64,000 nucleotides of DNA from Acidobacteriota bacterium. Its GTDB lineage: Bacteria > Acidobacteriota > Terriglobia > Versatilivoradales > Versatilivoraceae. The notes under the pieces were generated by a model. It searched no databases, was not told where the DNA came from, and saw only the letters and a program-made list of their open reading frames with translations. Shown here one piece after another: positions 61,509 to 64,000 of the stretch (positions are counted from its first letter, which is position 1; every line of letters begins with the position of its first letter). The stretch is from contig JAJDUG010000033.1 in NCBI GenBank assembly GCA_022826755.1, positions 62,001-126,000 on the forward strand. Direction: 5' to 3'. The position numbers were made by a program, and so were the translations under genes.

Positions 61509-62600
61509 ATCACCCTTCAACCATTTCTCCGCAAGCCGATCCTGAGAGTGCTGCTGCTGGTGGTGCTGCTCTACCTGTTCTTTCTGAGCATCTCCCTGAT
61601 GGGGGCGTCCTTCAAGTTTTTCGGCCGTGGATTCGCCGAGCAACTGCTGGCCACCACCGCCAATCCGTTTCTGGGCCTGTTTATCGGAATTCTGGCCACC
61701 AGCATGGTGCAGAGCTCCTCGACGGTTACCGCCATGACGGTGGGACTGGTAGCCGGGGGAGCCCTGGATATTCAGGGGGCCATCCCCATCATCCTGGGTT
61801 CCAACGTGGGCACCAGCGTCACCAACACGCTGGTCTCGGTGGGCCACCTCTCTCGACCCGACGAGTTCAGACGCGCCTTTGCGGCGGCCACGGTCCACGA
61901 CTTTTTCAACCTCATGCTGGTCGTGGTCTTTTTCCCCCTGCAGTTGTTCACCAACGTTCTGGGACACGCTTCTTCCGTACTGACTGACGCACTCAAGGAG
62001 CTGGGTGGGCTGCAGTTGGTCAATCCGATCAAGACCATCGTGGGTCCTGCAGTGCAGGCCATCGGTCGAGCCACCTCGGAGTCGGGCGCCGTCATGCTGC
62101 TGATCGCGGTGGCCCTCCTTTTCCTCTCGCTGCGCTACCTGGTGGTCGTGCTGAAATCCCTCGTCATCGGCAGAATCGAAGGTTTCTTCAACCAGATGCT
62201 GTTCAAGACGGCGCCCAGAGCCCTGGTCCTGGGTGTTCTGTTGACCATCGCAGTCCAGAGCAGCTCGATCACCACTTCCCTGGTTATCCCGCTGGCGGGC
62301 GCCGGGATTCTGTCGCTGAGGCGGATCTTTCCCTTTACGCTGGGAGCCAACATCGGAACCACCGTCACCGCCATTCTGGCCTCGCTGGTGACGGGCAACC
62401 CGGCGGCCGTGACGGTCGCCCTGGCCCACCTGCTGGTCAACCTGCTCGGGGTGGCGCTGGTCTGGCCCCTCCGGCGCATCCCCATGACCATGGCCGAGGT
62501 GCTGGCCGAGTGGTCACTCAAATCCAGACTGGTCCCCCCGGTCTACGTGGGGACGACCTTCTTTCTGATACCCCTGGCGTTGATCCATTTCGCGCGATAG
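61509..62600 (+). CDS. Na/Pi cotransporter family protein (start uncertain)
   Basis: 363 residues if translation begins at ATC 61509, eight bases after GAGGAG (61495-61500). It has two inverted NptA/PhoU-family halves, each with a QSSS motif (MVQSSSTVTAMT and AVQSSSITTSL), and about eight to nine transmembrane helices. It takes up phosphate with sodium. No ATG, GTG or TTG lies at a suitable distance from this ribosome binding site; the next in-frame GTG is 61548, inside the first hydrophobic helix. The frame extends back to 61341, but that part overlaps a repeat and another gene. The C-terminal PhoU-like domain of longer family members is absent. Confidence 0.85.
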   Translation: MTLQPFLRKPILRVLLLVVLLYLFFLSISLMGASFKFFGRGFAEQLLATTANPFLGLFIGILATSMVQSSSTVTAMTVGLVAGGALDIQGAIPIILGSNVGTSVTNTLVSVGHLSRPDEFRRAFAAATVHDFFNLMLVVVFFPLQLFTNVLGHASSVLTDALKELGGLQLVNPIKTIVGPAVQAIGRATSESGAVMLLIAVALLFLSLRYLVVVLKSLVIGRIEGFFNQMLFKTAPRALVLGVLLTIAVQSSSITTSLVIPLAGAGILSLRRIFPFTLGANIGTTVTAILASLVTGNPAAVTVALAHLLVNLLGVALVWPLRRIPMTMAEVLAEWSLKSRLVPPVYVGTTFFLIPLALIHFAR

Positions 62601-62665
62601 ATCTTGACTGGGAGCGAATGGGCGAATAGTCCGTCATATATGTAGGATCATATAGCTGTAGCCGT

Positions 62666-64000
62666 TCATGCCTTCAAGGAAGTAGGCGTACGCAGGGTGC
62701 CCGCCAGGCAGCAGCCGAAATTCACCAGCAGGCCGACGACGCCGGCATGGAATCCCCACAGGCGGGGATAGCCCAGCCAAGTCAGTCCCAGGCCCACCAG
62801 CAAGCCCGCCAGCATGCCCGTCAGGACGGTTTGCCCCCGGAGCCGTTTCCAATAGAGGCCCAGGAAAAAGCAGGGAGCGATCTGGATGAGCACCTCGAAC
62901 TTGAGCTCGAGGAGGCGGATCAGCGTTTTCTCGGTCCCGATGGCGATGACCACCAGAACGGTGACGATGATCCAGGAGCACCATTTGCCGACAGCGGTCA
63001 GTTCGGCCTCGTTGCCTTGGGGACGGAAATAGACCTGGTAGATGTCCTTGGTGATCATGGAGGAGATGGAGAGCAGGGCCGAGTCGGCCGTCGACATCAG
63101 GGCCGCCAGGGCGGCCGCAAAGATGAGGACCACCAGCCAATACCCCGCGGTGGACTGGTTCATGATGAGGCTGCAGATGCGGGCCAGCACCTGGTCGGTC
63201 TCTCCGAGCGCCAGGTCGGGAAGCACAACGCTTCCGGTCACCCCGCAAATCATGGCGATGAGCGCGGTGGTGAAGGGCATGATGGTCATCAGAGCCAGGG
63301 ACCGTTTGAGCACCCGGGTGGACCGGCTGGCGTAGAGGCGTTGGATGGCCTGGGGGTAGATGGCCGCCCCGAATCCAAAGAGGAACACGTAGCTGATCCA
63401 GTTCATGCATCCCTCCAGTGTCGGCGCCTGAACCTTGGCGGGGTCGATGCGGCTGAGATGCTCCACCACCGCGGGCAGGCCGCCCGCCAGGCCGGGCACC
63501 ATGAAGAGGAGCATCAGGAAACCCGACAGCAGCAGGATGCCCTGGATCATGTCGGTCCAGGCTACACTGCGCATGCCTCCCAGGGTCTCATAGACCACCA
63601 TGATGACGGCCAGGGTGATGATGCCGTAGGCGGAGGGTACGGCTCCGTTGGTCAGGCCCTCGACGGCGGCTCCTATGGCCCTCAGTTGGGCCAGGGTATA
63701 GTTGGCCAGGGCGTAGATCATCAGCAGCGTACTGAGCAGGGTGAGCCGGGGCGAGCCGAAGCGGTGGGCGATGTAGTCTCCGGGGGTAATGAACTTCTGC
63801 TTGCGGGAGAGGGCCACCAGCCGCGGCGCGAACAGCAGGTACCCGGTGATTACCGAGAACATGAACAGGATGGAGGCGGTCCAACTGAAGCCGATACGGT
63901 AGGAGATCCCGGTGTAGCCGAAGAGGGTATTGCCGCTGTATTGAGTGGAGTAAAGAGTGAGAAAGAGAGCCAGAAAGCCGAGGGATCGTCCCGCCAGGTA
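62666..64000 (-). CDS. Sodium:solute symporter family protein (5' end outside window)
   Basis: The frame runs from the stop at 62666 to the end of the window; the start lies beyond base 64000. The 445 residues seen start with YLAGRSLGFLALFLTLYSTQ (the SSS TM2 region), then GYTGISYRIGFS, ALNSxx-like ALAALMSTADSALLSISSMITKD in TM8, and about 12 helices. The later LLSISSMITKD signature is typical for the SSS family. It would import a solute with sodium. A second SSS protein is at 21914; the two are clearly different paralogues. Convergent with the Na/Pi cotransporter, 65 bp apart. Confidence 0.9.
   Translation of the reverse strand, partial: YLAGRSLGFLALFLTLYSTQYSGNTLFGYTGISYRIGFSWTASILFMFSVITGYLLFAPRLVALSRKQKFITPGDYIAHRFGSPRLTLLSTLLMIYALANYTLAQLRAIGAAVEGLTNGAVPSAYGIITLAVIMVVYETLGGMRSVAWTDMIQGILLLSGFLMLLFMVPGLAGGLPAVVEHLSRIDPAKVQAPTLEGCMNWISYVFLFGFGAAIYPQAIQRLYASRSTRVLKRSLALMTIMPFTTALIAMICGVTGSVVLPDLALGETDQVLARICSLIMNQSTAGYWLVVLIFAAALAALMSTADSALLSISSMITKDIYQVYFRPQGNEAELTAVGKWCSWIIVTVLVVIAIGTEKTLIRLLELKFEVLIQIAPCFFLGLYWKRLRGQTVLTGMLAGLLVGLGLTWLGYPRLWGFHAGVVGLLVNFGCCLAGTLRTPTSLKA

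Overview
The window is GC-rich chromosomal DNA with gene-dense, mostly single-copy bacterial content: miaA-hfq-hflX, a DUF177-rpmF-fabD-fabG-acpP-fabF block, uvrB, RND efflux and sodium symporters. No tRNA, rRNA or replication origin was recognised. The mixture suggests a Gram-negative-type, diderm, heterotrophic bacterium. The relevant genes are RND pumps, CreD-like and Hfq proteins, opine dehydrogenase and sialidase families, a Gfo/Idh-SMP-30 fusion and many dispersed GC-rich intergenic hairpins. I would guess Acidobacteriota or a neighbouring phylum. That is inference from gene content, not from a marker gene.

Bases 1-9300 hold small-molecule catabolism genes: SDR, nitrilase-family amidase, aldo/keto reductase, a Gfo/Idh/MocA-SMP-30 fusion, opine dehydrogenase, NudC and a Tat-exported sialidase-like protein. 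Bases 9400-13450 (minus strand) hold an orphan FtsX-type permease and the RNA/translation operon [30-aa membrane peptide]-miaA-hfq-hflX with its own promoter. Bases 13784-21900 are a tripartite-efflux inner part: one membrane fusion protein and two different RND permeases, with no TolC-type gene. Bases 21914-26123 hold a solute symporter, a fumarylacetoacetase-family enzyme and an amidase.

Bases about 26260-45040 are a defence-type accessory island with lower GC and looser spacing. In order it holds a DUF4143 AAA ATPase behind tandem repeats, a small GIY-YIG protein coupled through a 20-codon ORF, and a complete type I restriction-modification operon (hsdM-hsdS-[HEPN-like gene]-hsdR). Next come an SMC/OLD-like ATPase paired with a TOPRIM-like DUF4276 protein, a DUF456 membrane protein, a DUF262/HNH (GmrSD-like) nuclease and an RloC/PrrC-like ATPase with a zinc hook. 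The right part of the island (38873-45036) is bracketed by a 132-bp direct repeat of the 5' end of the DUF456 gene: intact on the left, truncated on the right. These genes are predicted to sense or cut foreign DNA, or to cut cellular RNA when the restriction system is compromised.

Bases 45129-50485 hold a CreD-like membrane protein, a B12-binding radical SAM enzyme, an enolase-superfamily protein and an unrecognised conserved-looking protein. Bases 50546-55320 are the rpmF/fatty-acid operon, preceded by a near-consensus sigma-70 promoter and lacking plsX and fabH. Bases 55556-64000 hold uvrB, a biotin-dependent carboxylase carboxyltransferase, a zinc alcohol dehydrogenase, a single-pass membrane protein, a Na/Pi cotransporter and a second solute symporter running off the end.

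Between these genes lie several families of dispersed repeats: a CG hairpin (5 copies), a CTCCCCCTTGAGGGGGAG element (3 copies), a GAGCCTTTTGCAAAA element (3 copies) and inverted arrays of 7-bp repeats (2 elements plus one short array). They explain why several longest open reading frames start too far upstream.
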